DNA of 39,259 bases from Chlorogloeopsis fritschii PCC 6912 (lineage in GTDB: Bacteria > Cyanobacteriota > Cyanobacteriia > Cyanobacteriales > Nostocaceae). The stretch spans positions 1 to 39,259 of the forward strand of contig NZ_AJLN01000137.1 of assembly GCF_000317285.1 (NCBI RefSeq). The letters are read 5' to 3'. This document shows, one piece after another, positions 33,086 to 39,259 of this stretch. Within the stretch, counting starts at the first letter, position 1. Each line of letters starts with the position of its first letter. A program made the translations under genes and the position numbers. Under the pieces are notes generated by a model. It ran no database searches, was not told the origin of the DNA, and saw nothing but the letters and a program-made list of their open reading frames with translations.

Positions 33086-33676
33086 ATGCATATCCGCCGC
33101 ATTGTTACATTTACTTTGATAGCAGTTACTTGTATCTTTCTGATTTGGATTTTTACTCCCGCAAGTATCATACCTCCTGCTCGCCCGACTGAAGCGATCG
33201 CTGTCCATGTCCTCGATCTTGGCTTGCATCCAGAACTAGTTTTACCTAATAACAACGGCGAATTAATTGTGTATGCCTACGGTGATTGGAATTATTTTGC
33301 TCTCAATAACCAAGGCTTGAGCGATGGCTTGGCAGCACTTTTGATCCCAACTCAAGGTACACTCGGACGGCAAAAGTATAGCAACATTGAGCAATTACAG
33401 CAGAAAGTTAAGGAACAAGATTTAACTCTACTCAGTTTTGAAGTGGCAAAAGCCAAAGCCTTACAGTTAGCGCAAGCCTTAGATCAACGTTTCAATCGCA
33501 ACATCGACACGCGCATTGAAAATCCCCAAACCGGACTAACTTTAGTCAAAGATGAGCAAGAATACACCATGTTACACAATAGCAACCACGAACTGGTAGA
33601 GTGGCTAGAACAGTTGGACTGTCAAGTCGAGGGTTTCGTAATGTGGTCTAATTTTCAGGTAAAGTACCGAGATTAG
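33086..33676 (+). CDS. DUF2459-like membrane-anchored protein
   Basis: A 196-residue protein with an N-terminal membrane anchor (about 6-25, IVTFTLIAVTCIFLIWIF) and an extracytoplasmic domain. The pattern AVHVLDLGLHPELVLP, VYAYGDWNYFAL and ALLIPTQGTLGR resembles DUF2459/TIGR02117 proteins, whose usual version has VxxxGWHTGLVLP and a GWGD element. Here GWHTG is replaced by LGLHPE, so it is a divergent member. The family has no established function. ATG 33086 gives the anchor. A cupin gene follows about 100 bases later on the same strand. Both are single-domain proteins of unclear role. Confidence 0.7.
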   Translation: MHIRRIVTFTLIAVTCIFLIWIFTPASIIPPARPTEAIAVHVLDLGLHPELVLPNNNGELIVYAYGDWNYFALNNQGLSDGLAALLIPTQGTLGRQKYSNIEQLQQKVKEQDLTLLSFEVAKAKALQLAQALDQRFNRNIDTRIENPQTGLTLVKDEQEYTMLHNSNHELVEWLEQLDCQVEGFVMWSNFQVKYRD

Positions 33677-33772
33677 ATTTTAAGTGCTTCTGATGCAGAG
33701 TTAAAAGCGATCGCTTAACTCATATTTTTAATCATCAATGTCTAATATACTAAGTTGGTAGCCGTAACTCTG

Positions 33773-34156
33773 ATGGAAATGACGATGGCTGATATCATTA
33801 CCGCCCCTAACCAGCGCATATTTGATGTTGAACAATTGGTACGGTTTTCGCCGGAGAAAGCCACCGTCACAGAAATAGCGATCACACCATATTCTAGCAT
33901 TGCTGTCTGGGGTGTACGTCCCGGTCAAGAAGTGCCTGCACATACTCACCCCGATGGACAAGATACCTGGATTGTGGTCAGGGGAGAATTAACCTACTAT
34001 CTCGGCAACGGACAAAAGAAAATTATTTCCGCAGGACAAATTGATGTTGCTGAACCATCGCAGGTTCACGGGGCAGTCAATGAGGGTTCACAAGACGTGG
34101 TGTTTGTCTCCATCTATTCTGCTCCAAGTCTCCAGGTTGTTCCTGCATCCCCATAG
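33773..34156 (+). CDS. Cupin-domain protein
   Basis: A 127-residue single-domain beta-barrel protein of the cupin superfamily. The first cupin motif is visible as GQEVPAHTHPDGQDTWIVVRGELTYY: His at the HTH positions and the later Gly are conserved, and a Gln/Asp pair stands where a Glu often is. The second is weaker (VAEPSQVHGAVNEG) and keeps one His. Such small cupins bind Fe2+, Mn2+ or Zn2+ and act as dioxygenases, isomerases or storage/regulatory proteins. There is no signal peptide, so it is cytoplasmic. The start is uncertain among ATG 33773, 33779 and 33785; a GTG/TTG start further upstream lacks support. Substrate unknown. Confidence 0.8.
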   Translation: MEMTMADIITAPNQRIFDVEQLVRFSPEKATVTEIAITPYSSIAVWGVRPGQEVPAHTHPDGQDTWIVVRGELTYYLGNGQKKIISAGQIDVAEPSQVHGAVNEGSQDVVFVSIYSAPSLQVVPASP

Positions 34157-34276
34157 ATTTAATTAGGAATCCCCAGTGAGTTAGTGACTAGACTATTCAC
34201 GGTACAAATTGCGTATGACCAATTAAACAAACCAACATCTATCAACTGTTAGCTACATAGTCAAGCTTTCACAACA

Positions 34277-35281
34277 ATGTCAACTCTATTACTTTATTTT
34301 ATAATTGGTTCTCTTCTGGTTTTGCTAATTGGAATTGCGGCATATTTCATAACTGCACGCAAGTATCAATCCTCAGCTACAGTCGCTAATTCCTATGACG
34401 AATGGACGCTTGACGGCATCCTAGAGTTTTATTGGGGGGAACACATTCACCTTGGTCACTACGGTTCGCCGCCAAGAAGGAAAGATTTTTTAGCTGCTAA
34501 ATCTGACTTTGTCCATGAAATGGTTAAATGGGGTCGTTTAGATAAATTACCACCTGGTACTACTGTCTTAGATGTTGGCTGTGGTATTGGGGGCAGTAGC
34601 CGGATTTTAGCACGAGATTATGGGTTTGCTGTCACAGGGATTACCATCAGCCCACAGCAGGTGAAACGTGCCCAAGAACTAACGCCCCAAGGGCTAAACG
34701 TCCAGTTTGCAGTCGATGATGCAATGGCATTGTCGTTTCCAGATGCCAGTTTTGATGTGGTTTGGTCAATCGAAGCAGGCCCCCATATGCCTGATAAAGC
34801 CGTTTTTGCAAGAGAATTAATGCGGGTGCTAAAGCCCGGTGGAATATTGGTTGTAGCTGACTGGAACCAGAGGGACGATCGCCAAAAGCCGCTAAATTTC
34901 TGGGAAAAACCAGTGATGCAACAACTCTTAGATCAGTGGTCTCATCCAGCTTTTTCTAGCATTGAGGGATTTTCTGAGCTTTTAGCAGCAACTAAATTAG
35001 TCGAGGGGGAGGTAATTACGGCAGACTGGACACAAGAAACACTTCCTTCCTGGTTAGATTCAATTTGGCAAGGGGTGGCTCGTCCGAGCGGATTCCTGCG
35101 TTTTGGGCTGTCTGGTTTCATTAAATCTGTGCGCGAGGTGCCGACATTTTTGCTGATGCGTTTGGCGTTTGGTACAGGGCTGTGCCGATTTGGAATGTTC
35201 CGTGCTGTACGGGCGAACTCAAATACAGAATTGATGAACAGAAACTTTGCTAACCAAACTTCCTCAGGCTTACTGAGATAG
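34277..35281 (+). CDS. MPBQ/MSBQ methyltransferase (Sll0418 type), tocopherol and plastoquinone synthesis
   Basis: A 334-residue membrane-anchored SAM methyltransferase. It matches Synechocystis Sll0418 from the N-terminal anchor (about 3-27) through SVANAYDQWT-like VANSYDEWTLDGILEFYWG, GEHIHLGHYG, VLDVGCGIGGSSRILA (motif I), GITISPQQVKRA, WSIEAGPHMPDK, GGILVVADWNQRDD and NFWEKPVMQQLLDQWSHPAF to FIKSVREVPTFLLMRLAFG. That enzyme methylates 2-methyl-6-phytylbenzoquinone to the dimethyl quinone on the route to alpha-tocopherol, and the solanyl analogue on the route to plastoquinone, at the membrane. Full length. The cupin gene lies 120 bases upstream; co-transcription is not evident. This is a core housekeeping gene. 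Confidence 0.93.
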   Translation: MSTLLLYFIIGSLLVLLIGIAAYFITARKYQSSATVANSYDEWTLDGILEFYWGEHIHLGHYGSPPRRKDFLAAKSDFVHEMVKWGRLDKLPPGTTVLDVGCGIGGSSRILARDYGFAVTGITISPQQVKRAQELTPQGLNVQFAVDDAMALSFPDASFDVVWSIEAGPHMPDKAVFARELMRVLKPGGILVVADWNQRDDRQKPLNFWEKPVMQQLLDQWSHPAFSSIEGFSELLAATKLVEGEVITADWTQETLPSWLDSIWQGVARPSGFLRFGLSGFIKSVREVPTFLLMRLAFGTGLCRFGMFRAVRANSNTELMNRNFANQTSSGLLR

Positions 35282-35332
35282 CGATCGCATTCTATGCAAT
35301 CTGTTGCTTCTCATTCATGATAGTGCGCTGCC

Positions 35333-36013
35333 CTACGAAACTAACCCACTGATACCGGAGTGTAAGAAAAACAGACCAAAAACAAGCGAAACAACAATGG
35401 TGATTGGACGGCTATTTTTGGTCAACCAGGCTGAAAGCTCGGTGAGTAAATATTTCGAGCGTTCGGGTATGAGGATACGAGCCAAGATCGGGATCAGCAG
35501 TAAGGATTCAGCTAGCAAAATGAAGAGTAAGTATACGATAGTGCTAGATAGCTGACCCAACTGCGCTGCCGCGATCGTAGCCAGTGCGCTCAGGGTAAAA
35601 ACCCACAACTTCGCTGCAATCAACGGTAGTCCAAGCCCAATTCCAAAAGCCCTGAGTGGAGTTAAGCTGTCAATCATGGTTAACACTTTGGGCGGTGAAT
35701 CATCCGGATCGTCCTCTCTACGCCATTTTTTATAGGCGGTGATCAGTAAAAGAATGCCAAGCACTAGGAGCAATGTTGAGATGATCGAATTCTTAGCGCT
35801 ACTTTCCTCAGTCAGTGCCGAAGATCCGGACAGAACCAAACCAAAAATCAATCCTTGTAACAGACGTGTGATCGTCATTCCAGCGACATAAGCTATAGCC
35901 TTGAATAATCCCTGATTGGGGCTTTTCAGCAGCAACAAACCGATGATGATTTGCAAAGGCACGATCGCACTGCCGATGATATAAGGTAGGAGCGAGATGA
36001 GCACAGTTTCCAT
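35333..36013 (-). CDS. GAP-family (SfLAP-like) polytopic membrane protein
   Basis: A 226-residue protein with about six membrane helices, no signal peptide. The pattern METVLISLLPYIIGSAIVPLQIIIGLLLL at the start, a central charged loop (KKWRREDDPDDSPPK), PLRAFGIGLGLPLIAAKLWVFTLSALATI and the final LVFGLFFLHSGISGL is that of the GAP family, which includes the mycobacterial Sap protein for sulfolipid addressing and many uncharacterised transporters. Its cyanobacterial role is unknown; export of a lipid or a small metabolite is possible. It lies on the opposite strand, converging with the methyltransferase gene 50 bases away. ATG at 36013 gives the family-like start. Confidence 0.8.
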   Translation of the reverse strand: METVLISLLPYIIGSAIVPLQIIIGLLLLKSPNQGLFKAIAYVAGMTITRLLQGLIFGLVLSGSSALTEESSAKNSIISTLLLVLGILLLITAYKKWRREDDPDDSPPKVLTMIDSLTPLRAFGIGLGLPLIAAKLWVFTLSALATIAAAQLGQLSSTIVYLLFILLAESLLLIPILARILIPERSKYLLTELSAWLTKNSRPITIVVSLVFGLFFLHSGISGLVS

Positions 36014-36241
36014 AGAATACTCCCAATCAGGTGTTAGGACTTACTAGTTTCCAACCTTGGGAAGTCTCACCATTACTATAAGGCTACTGATGAGCACAAG
36101 GATGATGCTTATGGTCAGCTTTCATATAGACTAAGCAATATAACTATATTATTATGCAGTGTTGGCTACCGATCAATTCATTGCATCCCAGATTACCTTG
36201 TGCCATTTGCTACTCCTATCCTAGAGTGATACGAAAGAAAG

Positions 36242-37924
36242 TTAATCTGAAGTATTTTTATCTGTTGAAGTTTTTGTCGATTGAGAAGATTGATTAGTAA
36301 AACCATTAGAATTATGTGTTTGCAACTGGGTTTTTAACCAAGCAATCAAACCTTCAGAAAGATGAGATAAGGAATTTTCTAACTGTGGTGAAAGTTCCAA
36401 CGGTAAACTGCCAGAGCGCAAATGTAGAGAGCGTTGAGGATAGGGAATATTAATATTGTGCTGCCGGAGAATTTCATCAATTTTAAAATATAAATCACTC
36501 TTAATTTGAAACTGCTTTCGGGGTTTGGAAATCCAAACTAACAACTGAAAATTTAAAAAATCTTCGCCATACCCTTGAAACCAAACAAGAGGTGCTGGTT
36601 TTTTTAAGACATCAGAACTTTCACGGGCTGCTTCTAGTAGGGCAGAACGTACCACACTTATACTTGCACCATAAGCCACGCGCACTGGTAATACTAGACG
36701 AGAAGTGGAGCCGCGATGACTCCAATTCACTACTTCTGTATCTAACAACCGAGAGTTGGGCACAATCACTACTATGTCGTCTAGAGTGCGGATATGAGTA
36801 CTGCGGGCATTTAATCGCTCCACTGTTCCCATATATTTGCCAATTTCCACAAAATCTCCAACTTCAATAGCACGCTCAAAAGTAACTACAAAACCGCTGA
36901 CTAACTCCTTTGCCACTCCCTGCAAGCCAAAGCCGATCGCCACACCTAAAACACTGGCTACGATTGCTAGCGAAGTGATGTCTAAACCCCAAATTTGCAG
37001 CAGCACAACTGTACCGATAAAAATCAGACTGTAATTGATCGCAACCGCTATCGATTCTTGAACACCTCGGCTGATATTAGTAATGCGCAGTACACGCGAT
37101 CGCACTAAATTCGTCACTGCGCCAGCAATCGCCAATACTCCCACAAACAGACCAATCAGGATAATAATATTGATGACAGAATAAGAGCTTTCGCCAATGG
37201 AAATAACTGGAGATGTTAGGCTCATCCAGAGAATGCTGACGGCACGCTGGCTCCACTCTCGCGTCAAAGGAAATAAGTCAGTAATGTATATTGCCGTTCC
37301 GATCCACAAAAACGCACGTACAAGAACGAGCGTTAATTGCAGAAATAATTCAATTCCTTTAGGTTGCGCTCCTGTGTCGGGATGATTGGCTTCTTGGGGA
37401 AGCAACCGCCGCAACCAATAGCGCCAAACCCAACCCAAAGCTAAATGGAGAGCGATCGCACCCAGCACAAACAAAACTGCTAATAATATTGCCCGCCAAA
37501 AATAACTTAATCTTCGTTCTTCTTGTCCTTGCCGAACAGCTTCAGTAATCCGTTGCACCCAAATTTTGGCTTGTTCCTGTGTGCTTCTGCCAGGAGGAGT
37601 GTCTTGTCGCGTCACTGTCAGCAGGTGACGACTGTTCACCAAAATTACGGGTAATTGATTTGTTTGTAAAATCTCCACCTTCACAGGTTCACTGGAGCGG
37701 ACAGCTTCTCTTAAAATTAAATTAGCGTCAGCAGCACGATTTTCAGCACTAAATTGTCCTGCTTCATTGACTTCAAACAATCGGCGACCATCTAGTGTAA
37801 TGGCAGCTGTTGCTCTAGATTGGGCTTGCACTGGCATTTGAGCGAGCGTAAACCATCCCAAAACCACCATTGCAGCAATGGTAGAAATGACAGCAACGAG
37901 CCGAAGACGACGAAAGCAACTCAT
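36242..37924 (-). CDS. Mechanosensitive ion channel, MscS family, second copy
   Basis: A 560-residue MscS-type channel. Residues about 8-34 form a signal peptide (cleavage near VQA). A soluble exported module (about 38-140) reads ITLDGRRLFEVN, RHLLTVTRQD and AKIWVQRITEAV. Membrane helices follow (about 144-350), with the pore region LAIVASVLGVAIGFGLQGVAKELVSGF and the beta domain EVGDFVEIGKYMGTVERLNARSTHIRTLDD. The tail is Ser/Thr/Gln rich. The exported module has the same order of blocks as that of the MscS at 10117-11472 (LFFADIVV, VLMTVTQQD, ALAQQWASQL). This is the longer, sensor-bearing subtype. It stands apart from other minus-strand genes by 230 bases on its 3' side. Confidence 0.92.
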   Translation of the reverse strand: MSCFRRLRLVAVISTIAAMVVLGWFTLAQMPVQAQSRATAAITLDGRRLFEVNEAGQFSAENRAADANLILREAVRSSEPVKVEILQTNQLPVILVNSRHLLTVTRQDTPPGRSTQEQAKIWVQRITEAVRQGQEERRLSYFWRAILLAVLFVLGAIALHLALGWVWRYWLRRLLPQEANHPDTGAQPKGIELFLQLTLVLVRAFLWIGTAIYITDLFPLTREWSQRAVSILWMSLTSPVISIGESSYSVINIIILIGLFVGVLAIAGAVTNLVRSRVLRITNISRGVQESIAVAINYSLIFIGTVVLLQIWGLDITSLAIVASVLGVAIGFGLQGVAKELVSGFVVTFERAIEVGDFVEIGKYMGTVERLNARSTHIRTLDDIVVIVPNSRLLDTEVVNWSHRGSTSRLVLPVRVAYGASISVVRSALLEAARESSDVLKKPAPLVWFQGYGEDFLNFQLLVWISKPRKQFQIKSDLYFKIDEILRQHNINIPYPQRSLHLRSGSLPLELSPQLENSLSHLSEGLIAWLKTQLQTHNSNGFTNQSSQSTKTSTDKNTSD

Positions 37925-38046
37925 AAAATTAGAAAATCACAATTTGACAGCATGGCAGTCTTAATTCCATGATGTCAGCGAATTTTATTGAAAAAGTTGC
38001 CATTAATTTATCCATCCAAAGAATAATTAGCGATCGCCGTTGGGGA

Positions 38047-38367
38047 TTACCTCCAAGGTGATGGGATCGCCGTTGTTGACAACACCTCTTTTGCTAGCAG
38101 CTTGATTGCCGTTCTACCGCAGTTGGGACAAACTACATCCATTTCTTGAACTGGCGGCTGTTTCACACACTCTGTCAATAATCCCTGCTGACAGTGATAG
38201 CACTCATAAAAAACTCGACTGGTTGGCTTGTTGCAGTCAATAATTTTGATGTGTTGACAAGCTTGGGGTTCTCCCTCCTGTGGTTTCCACGGTTTAGGCT
38301 TTTGAGGACGAGAATCCGTTTCTTGCGGCTTTGGCGGAAATTTAGGTTTTTCCGGTTTCATATGCAT
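38047..38367 (-). CDS. Small protein with two CxxC zinc-ribbon-like pairs
   Basis: A 106-residue cytoplasmic protein. The first half is a Pro/Lys-rich, repetitive segment (KPEKPKFPPKPQ, RPQKPKPWKPQ). The second half has Cys and His in ACQHIKIIDC, YECYHCQQG and VVCPNCGRTAIKLL. The two CxxC pairs about 30 residues apart are the usual signature of a zinc ribbon. The start is the ATG reading from 38367 (MHMKPEK) because AGAGGAA lies 5 bases before it; a longer frame to 38625 is unsupported. I recognise no family. Zinc-dependent nucleic-acid or protein binding is possible. Neighbours give no hint. Confidence 0.7.
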   Translation of the reverse strand: MHMKPEKPKFPPKPQETDSRPQKPKPWKPQEGEPQACQHIKIIDCNKPTSRVFYECYHCQQGLLTECVKQPPVQEMDVVCPNCGRTAIKLLAKEVLSTTAIPSPWR

Positions 38368-38709
38368 AATTGTTCCTCTGAGTTGAAAGTAGTCAAAATT
38401 GTGCTTGTCATCTAAGTTAACGCACCAACCCTCAAGGACAACCACAAAGAATGCCCCTACTTGCCCGTGCGAAGACAGTCGCGATCGCACTAGGACTGAG
38501 CATGGGGATGGGGTTATAAATGTAAAACCACACGCTGATTTAGCAGTGTGGCGTGCTTTAGTATAGCGCTTTTGAATTAGGAGATTGAAGAAGACAGTTC
38601 CGATGAAACAAGTTTCACCCGCCAAAGATGAAAGAGGTTTTTTCTCCTACACCCCTCAACCCTCTTTCAAGCTAGAAGGACAGATAAACAGCATTCCAGA
38701 CAGACATAA
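38368..38709. other. Intergenic region with one hairpin
   Basis: About 340 bases without a supported gene. It holds an inverted repeat CCACACGCTG...AGCAGTGTGG (38528-38551), with a small bulge, and a HIP1 site near 38481. Forward open frames through 38585-38824 overlap the fibrillin-like gene on the other strand and lack family features. Confidence 0.5.
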
Positions 38710-39259
38710 TTATTTTTCTCGAATCCAAAGTGCCAACCCACCTCCACGCCCGCGAGCTGCAATCAAGTCTTCTGCCACCGCAAAAAATGCAAAAAACGGC
38801 AGTTTAGCTATAGATTGGTTGTAAAAATTCCCAGTCTGGGCTTTGCCGCGAATTTGCCCACTATACACAACACGGTTAAACAAGCTAACTTGCATATGGG
38901 TAAAGTCAAACGCTAGTAAATTTTTCTTACCTAAATATTGAGCTGGGCCTGTTAGTTTTAACAACCCTGGGCCTAATTGAATCTGGTTGTTAATTTCCCC
39001 TTTCGCTGGAATTTCTTCTGTAATTGGTGTTGCAGCACTAAAAGCAATAAAGGCTGGAGTAAATTTGGGCCAATAAAAACCCTTACCCAGAATTATTCCC
39101 CCTCGCTTTCTAACTTTACGAGTTCCAGTGGCAAAGCATAACCGCCATTGACCGAGTAAAGATGCAAAAGGATATGTCAGTCGTTGTTGCTTGGCTGCTT
39201 TTTCTGCTTGTAGCAACGCATCCACTACTACAGTAGTAGAAGGACGTTCGTTGTATTCT
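38710..39259 (-). CDS. Fibrillin/PAP-family protein (plastid-lipid-associated type), 5' end outside window
   Basis: The frame is open to the window edge, so only the last 182 residues are seen. The pattern LLGQWRLCFATGTRK, GGIILGKGFYWPKFTPAFIAFS, a central LLKLTGPAQYLGKKNLLAFDF stretch and the end DLIAARGRGGGLALWIREK is that of the PAP/fibrillin family, lipocalin-like proteins of cyanobacteria and plastids that bind lipids or carotenoids at thylakoids or lipid droplets and take part in light and oxidative stress tolerance. A GTG at 39225 is an internal codon rather than a clear start. No signal peptide can be judged. It is on the same strand as the zinc-ribbon gene, 340 bases before it. Confidence 0.78.
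   Translation of the reverse strand, partial: EYNERPSTTVVVDALLQAEKAAKQQRLTYPFASLLGQWRLCFATGTRKVRKRGGIILGKGFYWPKFTPAFIAFSAATPITEEIPAKGEINNQIQLGPGLLKLTGPAQYLGKKNLLAFDFTHMQVSLFNRVVYSGQIRGKAQTGNFYNQSIAKLPFFAFFAVAEDLIAARGRGGGLALWIREK

Noticed and set aside
33010-33192. 60-codon frame overlapping the DUF2459-like gene
   Set aside because: It overlaps the start of a better-supported gene in another frame and shows no domain or binding site.
35304-35555. 83-codon forward frame at the end of the GAP-family gene
   Set aside because: It is antisense to the GAP-family gene and has no family character.
38368-38625. N-terminal extension of the zinc-ribbon protein frame
   Set aside because: A good AGAGGAA site precedes the internal ATG at 38367, and the extension lies over a hairpin-bearing spacer without protein-like composition.

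Overview
The window is chromosomal DNA of a filamentous, probably heterocyst-forming cyanobacterium (Nostocales-like). Evidence: the HIP1 octamer GCGATCGC is frequent in genes and spacers; gaps between genes carry the heptameric tandem repeats and small palindromic repeats typical of these genomes; and several products are cyanobacterial, including an Anabaena-sensory-rhodopsin homologue, an Sll0418-type quinone methyltransferase and a fibrillin/PAP-family protein. No rRNA, tRNA, CRISPR array, prophage or intact insertion sequence was found. Similarity statements come from reading the translations and from memory of the families; no search was run.

Layout. 1-3060: the end of an iron-uptake island, with a TonB-dependent receptor (3' end only), a siderophore-binding lipoprotein gene broken by a 7-bp tandem duplication, a Fur-type repressor with an unusual C-terminal extension, and decayed DNA. 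3061-8381: lipid kinase, MgtE magnesium channel, a secreted OB-fold protein, an exported methyltransferase-like lipoprotein and a short-chain dehydrogenase. 8963-13625: a same-strand run of membrane-stress genes (baeRF7-type protein, MscS channel, YihY/BrkB protein, AI-2E/PerM family protein). 14235-15071: a microbial rhodopsin preceded by a 609-base leader region with possible RNA structure. 15174-19715: a frameshifted CAP-domain lipoprotein, an FAD monooxygenase, an Nramp-related transporter and two small proteins. 19732-23216: a phospholipase-D-superfamily enzyme followed closely by an amylo-alpha-1,6-glucosidase. 23249-28087: a repeat-rich patch with a truncated GDSL/SGNH hydrolase, an unknown membrane protein, a long HEAT-repeat protein and a 5'-damaged membrane protein gene. 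28148-32758: universal stress protein (minus strand), P-type cation ATPase (plus strand) and a small Cys-rich membrane protein (minus strand). 33086-39259: a DUF2459-like protein, a cupin, the MPBQ/MSBQ methyltransferase, a GAP-family membrane protein, a second MscS channel, a zinc-ribbon protein and a fibrillin-like protein cut by the window end.

How the genes may work together (inference). Most of the central region is what a cell would use against osmotic, envelope and ionic stress: two mechanosensitive channels that share an unusual exported N-terminal module, a PLD-type lipid enzyme, glycogen debranching, a universal stress protein, ion and metal transporters, and a light-responsive rhodopsin. 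Four genes look broken (402-1398, 15174-15730, 23542-23823, 27502-28087). At 15174-15730 the break sits on a correctly phased U UUU UUA slippery heptamer, so programmed frameshifting is an alternative to decay. The strongest leads are that frameshift site, the rhodopsin with an Ala at the bacteriorhodopsin Asp96 position and no transducer gene nearby, the pseudoknot-capable leader upstream of it, and inverted dispersed repeats that bracket the AI-2E gene.
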